Shown here: positions 40,233-49,662 of the stretch, one piece after another
How positions within the stretch are numbered: the first letter of the stretch is position 1
Layout: every line of letters starts with the position of its first letter
Source of the DNA: Mangrovibacter yixingensis
GTDB lineage: Bacteria > Pseudomonadota > Gammaproteobacteria > Enterobacterales > Enterobacteriaceae
Assembly: GCF_020523985.1 (NCBI RefSeq)
Contig: NZ_JAIVKM010000005.1
Location: forward strand, 1-64,000
Direction of reading: 5' to 3'
DNA: 64,000 nt
Notes under the pieces: generated by a model
Told to the model about the DNA's origin: nothing
What the model saw: the letters and a program-made list of their open reading frames with translations, nothing else
The model's database searches: none
Program-made: the position numbers and the translations under genes

Positions 40233-41198
40233 TTAGATGATTTGCCCCAGAGTCTGGCGCAGATAAGCGCCTGCACCGAGCAAGCCGGGTTGGTCATGAA
40301 CAATCAAATAGACGGGAATATCTTCAACGTAAGATTTAAAACGCCCTTTGTCTTCAAAACCACCGCGGAACCCCGACGCTTTAAAGAAATCCAGAAAACG
40401 CGGCACAATGCCACCAGCAATGTACACCCCACCGAAAGTGCCCAAATTGAGCGCCAGGTTGCCACCAAAACGCCCCATAATTACACAAAACAACGACAAT
40501 GCGCGGCGGCAGTCTGTGCAACTGTCATCCAGAGCTTTTTCGGTCACATCTTTGGGTTGCAGGTTTTCCGGCAGGCGGCCATCCGCTTTCACAATTGCCC
40601 GATAAAGGTTAACTAAACCGGGGCCGGACAAAACACGTTCGGCAGAAACATGGCCTAACTCTTCACGCAGGTGTTCAAGAATAATGCCTTCTTCTTCACT
40701 GTTGGGGGCAAAATCGACATGCCCACCTTCGCCAGGCAAACTCACCCAGCGCTTATCCACATGAACCAGGTGCGCCACCCCTAAACCGGTACCCGCCCCG
40801 TAAACAGCAATGGGTTTATTATCTACTGGCCTGTCACCACCAAACTGGATCAGATGCTCAGGATTGAGCACCGGAATAGCCATAGAAACAGCGGTGAAAT
40901 CATTAATAATTTCAAGGTGTTCAAAACCAAGATTGGTTTTGACTTCTTCAATAGAAAAGGCCCATGAATGGTTGGTCATTGCCACCCAGTCACCATTAAT
41001 CGGGCAGGCAATAGCGATACAGCCATCCGTGACACTGGCATTATGCTCTTTCAGGTACACCTTAATGACCGATTCAATACCGGGGTAATCCAGCCCCGAA
41101 TAGGTTTTCGCCTGTGAGATCTCGCCTGTAGCAACATCACACAAGGCTAACCGCGCATTGGTGCCCCCAACATCTCCCACCAAAGCATATTTTGTCAT
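40233..41198 (-). CDS. glk: Glucokinase
   Basis: 321 residues, the E. coli Glk length. It phosphorylates free glucose with ATP. The phosphate-1 motif is [15 protein letters not shown] (residues 8-22), the catalytic Asp lies in [14 protein letters not shown], followed by [10 protein letters not shown] and the glucose-binding EGGHVDFAP. It is convergent with ypdB through a long hairpin and divergent from yfeO across a kilobase of DNA. Confidence 0.97.
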   Translation of the reverse strand: MTKYALVGDVGGTNARLALCDVATGEISQAKTYSGLDYPGIESVIKVYLKEHNASVTDGCIAIACPINGDWVAMTNHSWAFSIEEVKTNLGFEHLEIINDFTAVSMAIPVLNPEHLIQFGGDRPVDNKPIAVYGAGTGLGVAHLVHVDKRWVSLPGEGGHVDFAPNSEEEGIILEHLREELGHVSAERVLSGPGLVNLYRAIVKADGRLPENLQPKDVTEKALDDSCTDCRRALSLFCVIMGRFGGNLALNLGTFGGVYIAGGIVPRFLDFFKASGFRGGFEDKGRFKSYVEDIPVYLIVHDQPGLLGAGAYLRQTLGQII

Positions 41199-42229
41199 TT
41201 GCCGTCCGCTCCACTTAAGTCAGAAAATTTCCTGATAACAGAGTAAAATCAAGTAAGTCATATCAACAAACAACATAGCATACCCAGGGCACGATTATTG
41301 AGCCATATCACATAATCTCATTTGCTCTCTGCTCCAATTCACGCGGCTACACGACTTACCAGCCGCACCCATTGGATTCGCAACGTGAGAATTCTTCTTC
41401 AGCCCGCCCTGGCAGACACCCAGAGCAAGGCCAGCCATGTTTGATGTTTTGCTGGCAACCGCCGTTCTCATCGCCGCTTTCTCGGGCTTCTACAATAAAC
41501 CGGCAAGCCATACTTCTTCCCCCAACGCAAAGCACACCCTGACCAGGTTATCTTCTGTTTCAAGTAATGCATCAATGCGTGTTGTTTCAATACTGGCATT
41601 GACGGGCCCGCCTAAATTAATTATCCCCAAAAGATAAAGCCTACTTTATTTACTGGTCACTCTTTTGTATTAGTGCATCAGTCTGTTGGCTACAATTTTT
41701 CCGGTAAATTTTATTCAGCCAAATAGCACAAATAATAAGAACAAATAAAAATCTTAAAATTCAAATAAGAATAGCTGAATTACATTTAATACATTCAGTT
41801 ATTAATAATCATCCCTTGCTGGATTGGTTTTCTTTTTTGTATCTTTTTAGCGAGGCAAATGAGTACAATTTTATTGTTTTTTTACATGGTCAATCCACGA
41901 TTTTCACTGCCTGGAAATGAGTAATTTTATCCCCCGATTTTTGGGGGAATTTTTTGTCCAGGTGAGTGCCAACAGGAAGTAAGGATAAGCATTGTATTTT
42001 TTGACCTCCCTGCCCCCGCGAATTCCCACTTAATGCTAAAGTTAACTACTTTATAGTTTTTGCCAGCCAGCGGTGATCCACCACCTCCGGTTTCGTCATT
42101 CAGCAGGTTGATTTAATTAAAATTTAAGAATTTTCCTTTTCAGGGTCTCAGAATCAGTTTACCGTTCCAGTTTAGTGACTCAGTGTGCCTGGGGCAGTCT
42201 GCCAGACTTTTCATGTAAGGATTTTACTT
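41199..42229. other. Gene-poor region between glk and yfeO
   Basis: 1.03 kb with no convincing gene. A 66-codon plus-strand frame (41437-41637) and a ~45-codon minus-strand frame in the same place (through GGPVNASIETTRIDALL, upstream stop at ~41665) both lack a ribosome-binding site or known relative. The region may be a remnant. 41640-41900 is very AT-rich. A hairpin of C- and G-runs, CCCCCGATTTTTGGGGG, lies at 41931-41947. The yfeO ribosome-binding site AAGGA is at 42216-42220. Confidence 0.45.
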
Positions 42230-43465
42230 ATGCTGCATCCGCGTGCTCGTACGCTCCTGGTTCTTTCCTGCCCCGCCATACTGATTGGTATTGCCACCAG
42301 TCTGGTGCTGCATCTGGTTTTGAATGTCTCCTGGATGCTGGAAAAATTCCTGTGGATTGTGCTACCGCAAAGTTTTGGTACATCCGGTGATGCACCGTTC
42401 TGGATGCTGAGTATCTTGACACTTACTGGTTTTGCCGTTGGCCTGATTATTCGTTATATGCCTGGGGAAGGTGGTCCTGACCCTGCGCTGGAGCCTTTAA
42501 TAAGCCCTCCGATTACTCTGGCAGCCTTGCCTGGGTTACTGCTGGCGATGTTATTGGGGCTTGCCGGTGGGGTGAGCCTTGGGCCTGAACACCCTATTAT
42601 GTCTGTCAATATTGCGCTTACCGTTGCACTTGGCGCACGCGTGTTGCCGAAAGTCAGTGCCTTCGACTGGACCATTCTGGCCGCAGCCGGCACAGTTGGC
42701 GCTCTGTTTGGTACGCCTGTTGCTGCAGCACTGATTTTTGCCCAGACACTCAATGCCGGGAATGATGCACCGCTTTGGGACAGGTTGTTTGCCCCGTTGT
42801 TAGCCGCGGCTACAGGGGCTGTATGCACACAATTAATGTCTGGCCCGCTGTTTATCATTCCGCTGGCTCCTTACCCTGGGTTGCATTTTATCGACCTGAT
42901 AAGCGGCAGTGTGGTGGCAATAATTGCGATTGCTTTAGGCATGATGGCCGTTTGGGGGTTTCCTAAACTGCACTATTTGATGCGCCAGGCAAACAACCCA
43001 ATCTTAATGCTGACAGCAGGAGGGTTCGTATTAGGTTTGTTAGGTGTGATTGGTGGCGACATTACGTTATTCAGTGGGCTGCGTGAGGTTACGACCCTTT
43101 TTGCTGGTCATTATACTGTTTCTGACTACTTGCTGTTTGTTATTGTGAAGCTTCTGGCGCTGGTTGTTGCTGCCGCTTGTGGCTTTCGTGGCGGGCGCAT
43201 TTTCCCGGCTATCTTTGTTGGTATTGCGTTAGGGTTAATGCTCCACCAACATGTTGCCGCCGTTCCCCTGGCAGTGACGTTGTCTTGCTCAGTGCTGGGA
43301 ATTATGTTGGTTGTTACCCGGGATGGTTGGCTTAGTTTATTTATTGCTGCCGCAGTCGTGCCTGATTTACGTTTGTTACCACTTCTGTGTGTAGTAACAC
43401 TCCCGGCCTGGCTGATGCTGGCCGGGAGGCCGTTAATGACGGCTGACCGCCGTAAACGCGAATAA
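42230..43465 (+). CDS. yfeO: CLC-type ion channel family protein
   Basis: 411 residues from [12 protein letters not shown] (E. coli YfeO 418); the open frame extends 15 codons upstream without similarity, and AAGGA precedes the chosen start. About ten transmembrane helices. CLC-like selectivity stretches are visible: [11 protein letters not shown] (GxxxGPEhP), [13 protein letters not shown] and [15 protein letters not shown] chloride or other anion channel/exchanger role is family knowledge; its own substrate is untested. It ends 4 bp from the convergent ipdC stop. Confidence 0.93.
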   Translation: MLHPRARTLLVLSCPAILIGIATSLVLHLVLNVSWMLEKFLWIVLPQSFGTSGDAPFWMLSILTLTGFAVGLIIRYMPGEGGPDPALEPLISPPITLAALPGLLLAMLLGLAGGVSLGPEHPIMSVNIALTVALGARVLPKVSAFDWTILAAAGTVGALFGTPVAAALIFAQTLNAGNDAPLWDRLFAPLLAAATGAVCTQLMSGPLFIIPLAPYPGLHFIDLISGSVVAIIAIALGMMAVWGFPKLHYLMRQANNPILMLTAGGFVLGLLGVIGGDITLFSGLREVTTLFAGHYTVSDYLLFVIVKLLALVVAAACGFRGGRIFPAIFVGIALGLMLHQHVAAVPLAVTLSCSVLGIMLVVTRDGWLSLFIAAAVVPDLRLLPLLCVVTLPAWLMLAGRPLMTADRRKRE

Positions 43466-43469
43466 GTGA

Positions 43470-45128
43470 TTAAGGCTGGTTATTGCGTTCTTCAAGAGAA
43501 GTGGTGACGGCGCTTAACAGCGCGGGGATATCGTTTTGCGGCAACATCACTTCAATAAAGGATAACCGGCTCGCACAAGATGCCGTTTCCAGCACGCTCT
43601 GTAATTGTACGGCTTCGCTAACTCGCCAACTCTGCGCCTGGCACGATTCACTCATCGCCTGAGCCAGATGAGTCCAGTCCCACTGAGCTATATCATTATA
43701 AGGCTGCTCAGCGCCGTGTATGGCTCGCTCAACCGTATAACCACGGTTATTGAGCAATAAAATAATAGGTTTCAGGCCATCGCGCAGCATAGACCCTAAT
43801 TCCTGAATCGTAAGTTGCGCAGCGCCATCGCCAATAATGACTATTACTCGGCGTCCAGGCAAAGCTGTCTGTACACCATATGCCGCTGGCAAGGCAAAAC
43901 CAATGGACCCCCATAATGGCTGCACCACCATTTTTGCGCCATGAGGCAGCACTAAAGAAGCAGCCCCAAATGAGGCTGTGCCCTGGTCTGCGACAATAAT
44001 ATCTCCGGGTTTCAATGCATCCTGGACCACCCGCCATAATGCGTCCTGGTCAAGCAGCCCCAGTTGCCGTGGCACTCGTGGTTCCGGTGCGGGAATAACA
44101 GGTTGCCTTGGCAGGTCAGTTCGGCAAAGTTGTTGCAGTATTGTCAATGTGGTGCTCATGGGAATACCGTGGAACCATTGGTCGTCAATACGTACGGCAT
44201 CGGGTTGAATATCAACGGTCTGTTCCTGCGACAGATTCTGGCTGAAACCACAGGTAATAGTGTCAATAAACTTCACCCCCACACAGAACACCAGGTCGGC
44301 CTCTTCGATACCGTGTAATACACGTAAAGAACTGGATTTACCGCAATACAGCCCAACGAAGCCTGGGTTGGTTTCGTCAAACAGGCCTTTGCCCATCATC
44401 AGACAGGCATGAGGAAGCGGGTTTTCATCCATCCAGGCCTGCAAAACAGGTTGCGCGCCGAAGCGCTGGGCCAAAAAGTCGGCCAGCAACGCAACCCTGT
44501 GGCTGCCCCGGATTTTATCGCGTAATGCATTACGCAGTGCATCAAGCTGGTCAGGATGGACAGGAGGGAGAGTTGGTGTGATAACGTTTACAGGTGGTTG
44601 TACAGAAATTTTTGCAACATCGCCAGGTAATTGCAGGTAACCAGGTTTACGTTGCGCAAGCATATCATGCAATACCCGGTCAATTTCCCGGCACGCATTT
44701 TCGGGTGTAAGCAACGCCTGGCTACAGGTAATTTCCGCAGACATACGTTGAAAGCGCTGAAATTCACCGTCTCCGAGTGTGTGGTGTACCAGATCACCCG
44801 CTCGTTGAGTTTTCAGGCAAGGCGCCCCTACAATATGTATTACTGGCAGGTATTCAGCACAGCTTCCGGCCACACCATTCAGCGCGCTTAATTCACCAAC
44901 ACCAAAGGTTGTGACCAGTGCGGCAGCCCCACGCGCACGGGCATAACCATCTGCGGCATAGGCCGCATTTAATTCATTTGCACACCCCACCCAACTTAAA
45001 TGAGGGTGCTCCACAATATGGTCAAGTAACTGCAAATTATAATCGCCCGGCACCCCAAAAATATGGGCGATACCACACTCGCTGAGCCTGTCAACAAGGT
45101 AATCCGCCACAGTGTAAGAGCCTTGCAT
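43470..45128 (-). CDS. ipdC: Indolepyruvate/phenylpyruvate decarboxylase
   Basis: 552 residues, the typical length of Enterobacter IpdC. ThDP-dependent: the catalytic Glu lies in VGCANELNAAYAADGYAR (about 52), and the ThDP/Mg motif GDGAAQLTIQELGSMLRDG runs to LLLNNRGYT (about 430-465). HH pair at VHHTLGDG (114-115) matches the active-site His pair of the pyruvate-decarboxylase group. It decarboxylates indole-3-pyruvate on the way to indole-3-acetate. E. coli K-12 lacks the gene, while plant-associated and other enterics carry it between glk/yfeO and mntH. It is divergent from the aldo-keto reductase gene. Confidence 0.92.
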   Translation of the reverse strand: MQGSYTVADYLVDRLSECGIAHIFGVPGDYNLQLLDHIVEHPHLSWVGCANELNAAYAADGYARARGAAALVTTFGVGELSALNGVAGSCAEYLPVIHIVGAPCLKTQRAGDLVHHTLGDGEFQRFQRMSAEITCSQALLTPENACREIDRVLHDMLAQRKPGYLQLPGDVAKISVQPPVNVITPTLPPVHPDQLDALRNALRDKIRGSHRVALLADFLAQRFGAQPVLQAWMDENPLPHACLMMGKGLFDETNPGFVGLYCGKSSSLRVLHGIEEADLVFCVGVKFIDTITCGFSQNLSQEQTVDIQPDAVRIDDQWFHGIPMSTTLTILQQLCRTDLPRQPVIPAPEPRVPRQLGLLDQDALWRVVQDALKPGDIIVADQGTASFGAASLVLPHGAKMVVQPLWGSIGFALPAAYGVQTALPGRRVIVIIGDGAAQLTIQELGSMLRDGLKPIILLLNNRGYTVERAIHGAEQPYNDIAQWDWTHLAQAMSESCQAQSWRVSEAVQLQSVLETASCASRLSFIEVMLPQNDIPALLSAVTTSLEERNNQP

Positions 45129-45284
45129 AGTAATGATCCTTATAACATTTACCTTTAGTAAGTATTGTGGATGTGTGATCGATGTCCAGGATAAAACCGG
45201 AAAAAGTCATGGAACGCGCGCTTTACAATGACTTCAGTTATGCTGGTTACCAAATGTAAACGTATACACAAAGGATGGGAAAAT

Positions 45285-46301
45285 ATGGTTTACCAACCGA
45301 ATCCTGGCCGCTACGAAGCGATGCTCTGGCGCCGCTGTGGCCGAAGTGGTTTGCAATTACCGCTGGTTTCACTGGGGTTATGGCACAACTTTGGTGAAAA
45401 CAGCCAGCCAGAAAATTGCCGCCGATTACTGCGCCATGCCTTCAATCTGGGTATTACACACTTTGATTTGGCAAATAATTATGGCCCGCCTCCAGGTTCA
45501 GCAGAAGCCCAATTTGGCACCATTTTACACAGTGATTTTAAGGCATTACGTGACGAATTAGTTATCTCGACCAAAGCCGGTTATACCATGTGGCCAGGCC
45601 CATATGGCGACTGGGGTTCACGCAAGTATCTTATCTCCAGCCTGAATCAGAGCCTGAAACGCATGGGGTTGGATTATGTGGATATTTTTTACCACCACCG
45701 CCCAGACCCTAATACTCCTCTGGAAGAAACAATGGGCGCACTGGACAGTATTGTCCGTCAGGGAAAAGCGCTGTATGTGGGTATTTCCAATTACCCGGCA
45801 GAATTGGCACGTAAAGCCAGCCAACTGTTGCGGGAAATGGGAACACCCTGCCTTATCCATCAACCGCGTTATTCCATGTTTGAGCGTTCACCAGAACAAG
45901 GGCTATTGGATGTTCTGGGGGAAGAAGGGATCGGGTGTATTGCGTTTTCGCCTTTGGCTGGAGGGTTGCTGACAGACCGCTATTTGAATGGCATTCCTGC
46001 AGATTCACGCGTTGCCAGTACCAGTCGTTTCCTGACTCAGGACAACCTTACCCCTGAAAAACTCGCCATTATTGGTCAATTAAATGATTTAGCCCTACGT
46101 CGGGGACAAAAACTGGCGCAGATGGCACTGGCATGGGTGCTCAGAAATGAAAATGTCACCTCAGTGCTGATTGGTGCCAGTAAGACCAGTCAGCTTGATG
46201 ATGCGGCGGGTATCGTCAATAACCTGACTTTTTCTGTGGAGGAAAAGACTGAAATTGAGACGATTCTTGGTGGAAATGGTCTGAAACAACCAAAAAATTA
46301 G
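45285..46301 (+). CDS. Aldo-keto reductase of the YghZ/Gpr type
   Basis: 338 residues from MVYQPNPGRYEAM, preceded by AAAGGATGGGA; the longer frame from 45228 has no similarity. Close to E. coli YghZ, the L-glyceraldehyde-3-phosphate reductase, through LVSLGLWHNFG, THFDLANNYGPPPGSAE (catalytic Tyr) and STKAGYTMWPGPYGDWGSRKY (split in two recognisable halves). The catalytic His lies in YVDIFYHHR and the NADP site in VLIGASKTSQL. About 60% identity by eye means it may be a paralogue with another substrate. The pairing with ipdC suggests a role in reducing an aldehyde product, which is inference. Confidence 0.85.
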   Translation: MVYQPNPGRYEAMLWRRCGRSGLQLPLVSLGLWHNFGENSQPENCRRLLRHAFNLGITHFDLANNYGPPPGSAEAQFGTILHSDFKALRDELVISTKAGYTMWPGPYGDWGSRKYLISSLNQSLKRMGLDYVDIFYHHRPDPNTPLEETMGALDSIVRQGKALYVGISNYPAELARKASQLLREMGTPCLIHQPRYSMFERSPEQGLLDVLGEEGIGCIAFSPLAGGLLTDRYLNGIPADSRVASTSRFLTQDNLTPEKLAIIGQLNDLALRRGQKLAQMALAWVLRNENVTSVLIGASKTSQLDDAAGIVNNLTFSVEEKTEIETILGGNGLKQPKN

Positions 46302-46384
46302 GTTTTCTCTGATCCCTTCGTGATGAAATCTCAGTCATGATGCAGCCATCAGACCGGAAGGTCACGATAGTGAAGGAGTAAACC

Positions 46385-46702
46385 ATGTTAAGGTCACTGA
46401 TATTGGCTGCCGCAATTATGACAGCAGTGCCACTGGCAGCAAGCGCCGCCGAGATTACGCTTCTGCCAGCGATTAAATTGCAAATTGGCGACCGCGATAA
46501 CTATGGCAACTATTGGGATGGCGGCCACTGGCGAGACCGCGATTACTGGCGCCGTCATTATGAATGGCATGATGGCCGCTGGCGTCACCATGACAATGGG
46601 CGCCATCGTGGTTGGGATAAAGGCAGGGCTTATAAAGAAGGCTACCGGGATGGCTGGCATGACGGCGATGACCGGCGCGGACCGCCACGCCATCACCACT
46701 AA
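46385..46702 (+). CDS. ypeC: DUF2502 periplasmic protein YpeC
   Basis: 105 residues (E. coli YpeC 108). Sec signal peptide with cleavage after AASAA, then mature [16 protein letters not shown]. The remainder is dominated by Trp, His, Asp, Arg and Gly ([19 protein letters not shown]). The His/Asp-rich tail ([11 protein letters not shown]) could bind metals. Function is unknown. It is convergent with mntH, with a shared terminator. Confidence 0.93.
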   Translation: MLRSLILAAAIMTAVPLAASAAEITLLPAIKLQIGDRDNYGNYWDGGHWRDRDYWRRHYEWHDGRWRHHDNGRHRGWDKGRAYKEGYRDGWHDGDDRRGPPRHHH

Positions 46703-46721
46703 TCTTCGCTCAACCAATATG

Positions 46722-46755
46722 AAAAGCACCCGGCAAAACCTTGGCGGGTGCTTTT
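46722..46755. terminator. Bidirectional terminator between ypeC and mntH
   Basis: AAAAGCACCCG/CGGGTGCTTTT, an 11-bp stem ending in a T6 tract on the plus strand and A4/T4 on the other; 19 bp after ypeC and 13 bp beyond mntH. Confidence 0.9.
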
Positions 46756-46768
46756 TTATTTAATCGAT

Positions 46769-48004
46769 TTACATCCCAGGGAAAGCACCCAGCAGCAACC
46801 AGATATTTAATGTCACCACCACCAGCACAATCCCCCAGCCCAATAGTTTGGTATTACGGCTATTCACCAGTTCGCCCATTAACCGTGAGTCGCTGGTGAA
46901 CACCAATAACGGAATCAGGGCCAGTGCGATACCAAAACTGAGAAGTACCTGGCTCATCACCAAAATTCGGGTGGGTTCCAGACCCAGCAAGATGACAACA
47001 AATGATGGGATCATGGTAACTGCACGCCGGACCCACAATGGAATACTGAATCGGATAAAACCCTGCATAACCACCTGACCGGCCAGGGTACCCACCACAG
47101 TAGAAGATAACCCGGCAGCAATCAGGCTCAATCCAAAGACCGTCGCAGCACCATGGCTGAGTAACGGTTGCAGTGTCAGGTATGCCTGTTCCAGGTCTGC
47201 TACCCCTGCATGCCCATTGAAATGGAAAGCCGCTGCCGCCGTTGCCATCATAGCCAGGTTAACAAACCCTGCTATCGCCATAGCGATACCAACATCCCAC
47301 TTGGTAGCCCGGTAGCGCTCTTGCTTGCTGCCATCATGCAGATACTGGGTCAGTGAAGAATGCAGGTAGATAACATGGGGCATAATTGTCGCACCTAACA
47401 CCCCGGCAGCAAGGAATACAGCTTCCCCTGTTGGCAGGGCAGGAATAATCATGCCTTTTGCCAGGTCTGCTACCTTTGGCTGGGAAAAGATAAGTTCCAC
47501 AATATACGCAGCAGCAACGAATAACAGTAACCCGCCAATAACACGTTCAAGCGGCTTTTGCCCACGCCGCTGCAACATCAAAATAAGCCAGGTTGCAATC
47601 CCTGTCAGCACGGCCCCTTGCAGTAATGACACGCCAAAGATCAATTTAAAGCCGATTGCCGCACCAATGAATTCCGCAAGGTCCGTTGCCATGGCGATGA
47701 TTTCCGCCTGCACCCACCAAAACCAAACTAACGGGCGTGGGTAGTGGTCTCGAATATGCTCCGCCAGGTTTTTACCGGTTGCGATGCCCAATTTGGCAGA
47801 AAGAATCTGAATCAGCATCGCCATCAGGTTGGCCCAGACTACAACCCACAGTAACTGGTAACCAAAACTGGCTCCAGCCTGAATATTGGTGGCAAAGTTA
47901 CCCGGGTCGATATAGCCAATCGCGGCTATGAAGGCAGGCCCCAGCAAGGCGAGCTTGAGCTTTCTCACACTCCGTCCTTTTGTTTGCACACTGCTGTTGG
48001 TCAT
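46769..48004 (-). CDS. mntH: Mn2+/H+ symporter, Nramp family
   Basis: 411 residues (E. coli MntH 412), eleven hydrophobic segments. The metal-binding DPGN of TM1 ([15 protein letters not shown]) and the MPH motif of TM6 ([13 protein letters not shown]) are intact. It imports manganese, and ferrous iron weakly, using the proton gradient. An MntR box and a Fur box lie directly upstream, as in E. coli and Salmonella. It is convergent with ypeC. Confidence 0.97.
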   Translation of the reverse strand: MTNSSVQTKGRSVRKLKLALLGPAFIAAIGYIDPGNFATNIQAGASFGYQLLWVVVWANLMAMLIQILSAKLGIATGKNLAEHIRDHYPRPLVWFWWVQAEIIAMATDLAEFIGAAIGFKLIFGVSLLQGAVLTGIATWLILMLQRRGQKPLERVIGGLLLFVAAAYIVELIFSQPKVADLAKGMIIPALPTGEAVFLAAGVLGATIMPHVIYLHSSLTQYLHDGSKQERYRATKWDVGIAMAIAGFVNLAMMATAAAAFHFNGHAGVADLEQAYLTLQPLLSHGAATVFGLSLIAAGLSSTVVGTLAGQVVMQGFIRFSIPLWVRRAVTMIPSFVVILLGLEPTRILVMSQVLLSFGIALALIPLLVFTSDSRLMGELVNSRNTKLLGWGIVLVVVTLNIWLLLGAFPGM

Positions 48005-48016
48005 ATCACGCCTCTA

Positions 48017-48036
48017 AATATAGCCTTTGCTATGTT
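48017..48036 (-). promoter_or_regulatory. MntR box upstream of mntH
   Basis: AATATAGCCTTTGCTATGTT, a 20-bp inverted repeat matching the E. coli mntH MntR operator (AACATAGC-AAAG-GCTATGTT on the other strand) at all but one position. It is 13-32 bp upstream of the start codon. Confidence 0.9.
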
Positions 48037-48051
48037 TCATGCTAGCAAAAC

Positions 48052-48064
48052 GATAATGATTATC
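48052..48064 (-). promoter_or_regulatory. Fur box upstream of mntH
   Basis: GATAATGATTATC is a perfect 13-bp palindrome forming the core of the Fur consensus. Dual Fur/MntR repression of mntH is established in E. coli. Confidence 0.82.
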
Positions 48065-48363
48065 AAGTTCATTTAGAGAGATAATCGCGATTGTTGTGAT
48101 AGTCAGGAACAATAGAAAAAAGAAGATAACACGAGCACTATTACCCAATAGCACTGTGAGAGCAGGTTAACACAATGTAAATTTTTTGCTTGCTATACGC
48201 AACTTTTACCTTCTTTACCTAACATAACATTTCGGTATCACAGCTCACGATTTCGCCTTACCACCAAACAAGCGCCTAATAATGTGCTCTATGTCTCGTT
48301 TTATTCTTTTGCGTTGCATAGAATGTGCACGGAAATTTAACCTGCCTCAAATTTGGAGCAACC
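48065..48363. other. mntH-nupC divergent intergenic region
   Basis: 300 bp with no gene. The nupC promoter lies here. In E. coli nupC is under CRP/CytR control, but no good TGTGA-N6-TCACA site was seen. A TTTGGAGCA stretch provides a weak ribosome-binding site before the nupC ATG. Confidence 0.4.
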
Positions 48364-49551
48364 ATGTCCCGTGTTCTGCACTTTATTTTAGCGCTTGCGA
48401 TTGTCGCGCTACTGGCTTTGTTAGTCAGTCATGACCGTAAAAGTATTCGGCTTCGGTACATTATTCAGTTACTGGTTATCGAAGTTTTACTGGCCTGGTT
48501 TTTCCTGCATTCAGAAGCAGGCCTGGGTTTTGTTAAAGGCTTTTCTGAACTGTTCGAAAAGTTGCTCAGTTTTGCCAACCAGGGTACTGATTTTGTCTTC
48601 GGGAAGATGAATGATCAGGGACTGGCCTTCTTCTTCCTGAAAGTTCTGTGCCCAATCGTCTTCATCTCTGCACTGATCGGGATTTTGCAGCATATCCGTT
48701 TACTGCCTATTGTTATTCGCCTGGTGGGGACTTTGTTGTCCAAAGTTAACGGTATGGGGAAACTGGAATCTTTTAACGCTGTAAGCTCACTGATACTGGG
48801 ACAATCAGAAAACTTTATCGCTTATAAGGATATCCTCGGCAAAATGTCACGTAATCGCATGTACACCATGGCCGCAACTGCGATGTCCACCGTGTCAATG
48901 TCGATTGTTGGCGCCTATATGACGATGCTCCAGCCCAAATATGTTGTTGCCGCACTGGTGCTCAACATGTTCAGCACCTTTATCGTGCTTTCGCTGATAA
49001 ACCCTTATCGCGTTGATAAAAACGATGAAAACCTGCAAATGTCTAATTTGCACGAAGGGCAAAGTTTCTTCGAGATGTTAGGTGAATACATTTTGGCGGG
49101 TTTTAAAGTGGCCATTATTGTTGCGGCGATGCTGATTGGCTTTATTGCACTGATTTCCGCACTGAATGCATTATTTGCGACGGTTCTGGGTATCTCGTTC
49201 CAGGGGATTTTAGGTTATATTTTCTACCCTGTCGCATGGGTAATGGGTGTACCGGCTAACGAAGCTCTCCAGGTAGGCAGTATTATGGCGACCAAACTAG
49301 TATCAAACGAATTTGTTGCCATGATGGATCTACAAAAACTGGCGGGTTCGCTGACACCACGCGCAGAAGGCATTCTGTCTGTATTTTTGGTGTCTTTTGC
49401 TAACTTCTCCTCCATTGGGATTATTGCAGGGGCGATTAAAGGCCTGAATGAAGAGCAAGGAAACGTTGTTTCACGCTTTGGGTTAAAGCTGGTGTACGGC
49501 TCAACGCTGGTAAGTGTTTTATCTGCTTCTATCGCCGCGCTGGTATTGTAA
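48364..49551 (+). CDS. nupC: Nucleoside/H+ symporter, CNT family
   Basis: 395 residues from [13 protein letters not shown] (E. coli NupC 400); the upstream in-frame ATG at 48325 has no conserved sequence. Family motifs are intact: [35 protein letters not shown] and [16 protein letters not shown]. It imports nucleosides except guanosine/deoxyguanosine. A short deletion of about five residues relative to E. coli lies in the loop before [12 protein letters not shown]. An intrinsic terminator follows. Confidence 0.95.
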   Translation: MSRVLHFILALAIVALLALLVSHDRKSIRLRYIIQLLVIEVLLAWFFLHSEAGLGFVKGFSELFEKLLSFANQGTDFVFGKMNDQGLAFFFLKVLCPIVFISALIGILQHIRLLPIVIRLVGTLLSKVNGMGKLESFNAVSSLILGQSENFIAYKDILGKMSRNRMYTMAATAMSTVSMSIVGAYMTMLQPKYVVAALVLNMFSTFIVLSLINPYRVDKNDENLQMSNLHEGQSFFEMLGEYILAGFKVAIIVAAMLIGFIALISALNALFATVLGISFQGILGYIFYPVAWVMGVPANEALQVGSIMATKLVSNEFVAMMDLQKLAGSLTPRAEGILSVFLVSFANFSSIGIIAGAIKGLNEEQGNVVSRFGLKLVYGSTLVSVLSASIAALVL

Positions 49552-49593
49552 ATTAACCTGGGTGTAGCAAACGAACTACCATCCCAACTGGCT

Positions 49594-49625
49594 AAAAAGG
49601 AAAAGCACTGCTTTTCCTTTTTTTA
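49594..49625. terminator. Bidirectional terminator between nupC and pdeA
   Basis: AAAAAGGAAAAGC-ACT-GCTTTTCCTTTTT, a 13-bp stem with a T-rich tail on both strands, 42 bp after nupC and 38 bp beyond pdeA. Confidence 0.92.
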
Positions 49626-49662
49626 TTGCAACAATTAGACGCCCGTCGCGACATGTAACCCA

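Noticed and set aside
41437-41637. 66-residue plus-strand ORF between glk and yfeO
   Set aside because: It has a hydrophobic start but no convincing ribosome-binding site, no family and Ser/Thr-rich random-looking sequence; recorded only in the intergenic entry.
48240-48262. CRP site in the nupC promoter
   Set aside because: TATCACAGCTCACGAT has half-sites in the wrong order and spacing for TGTGA-N6-TCACA.
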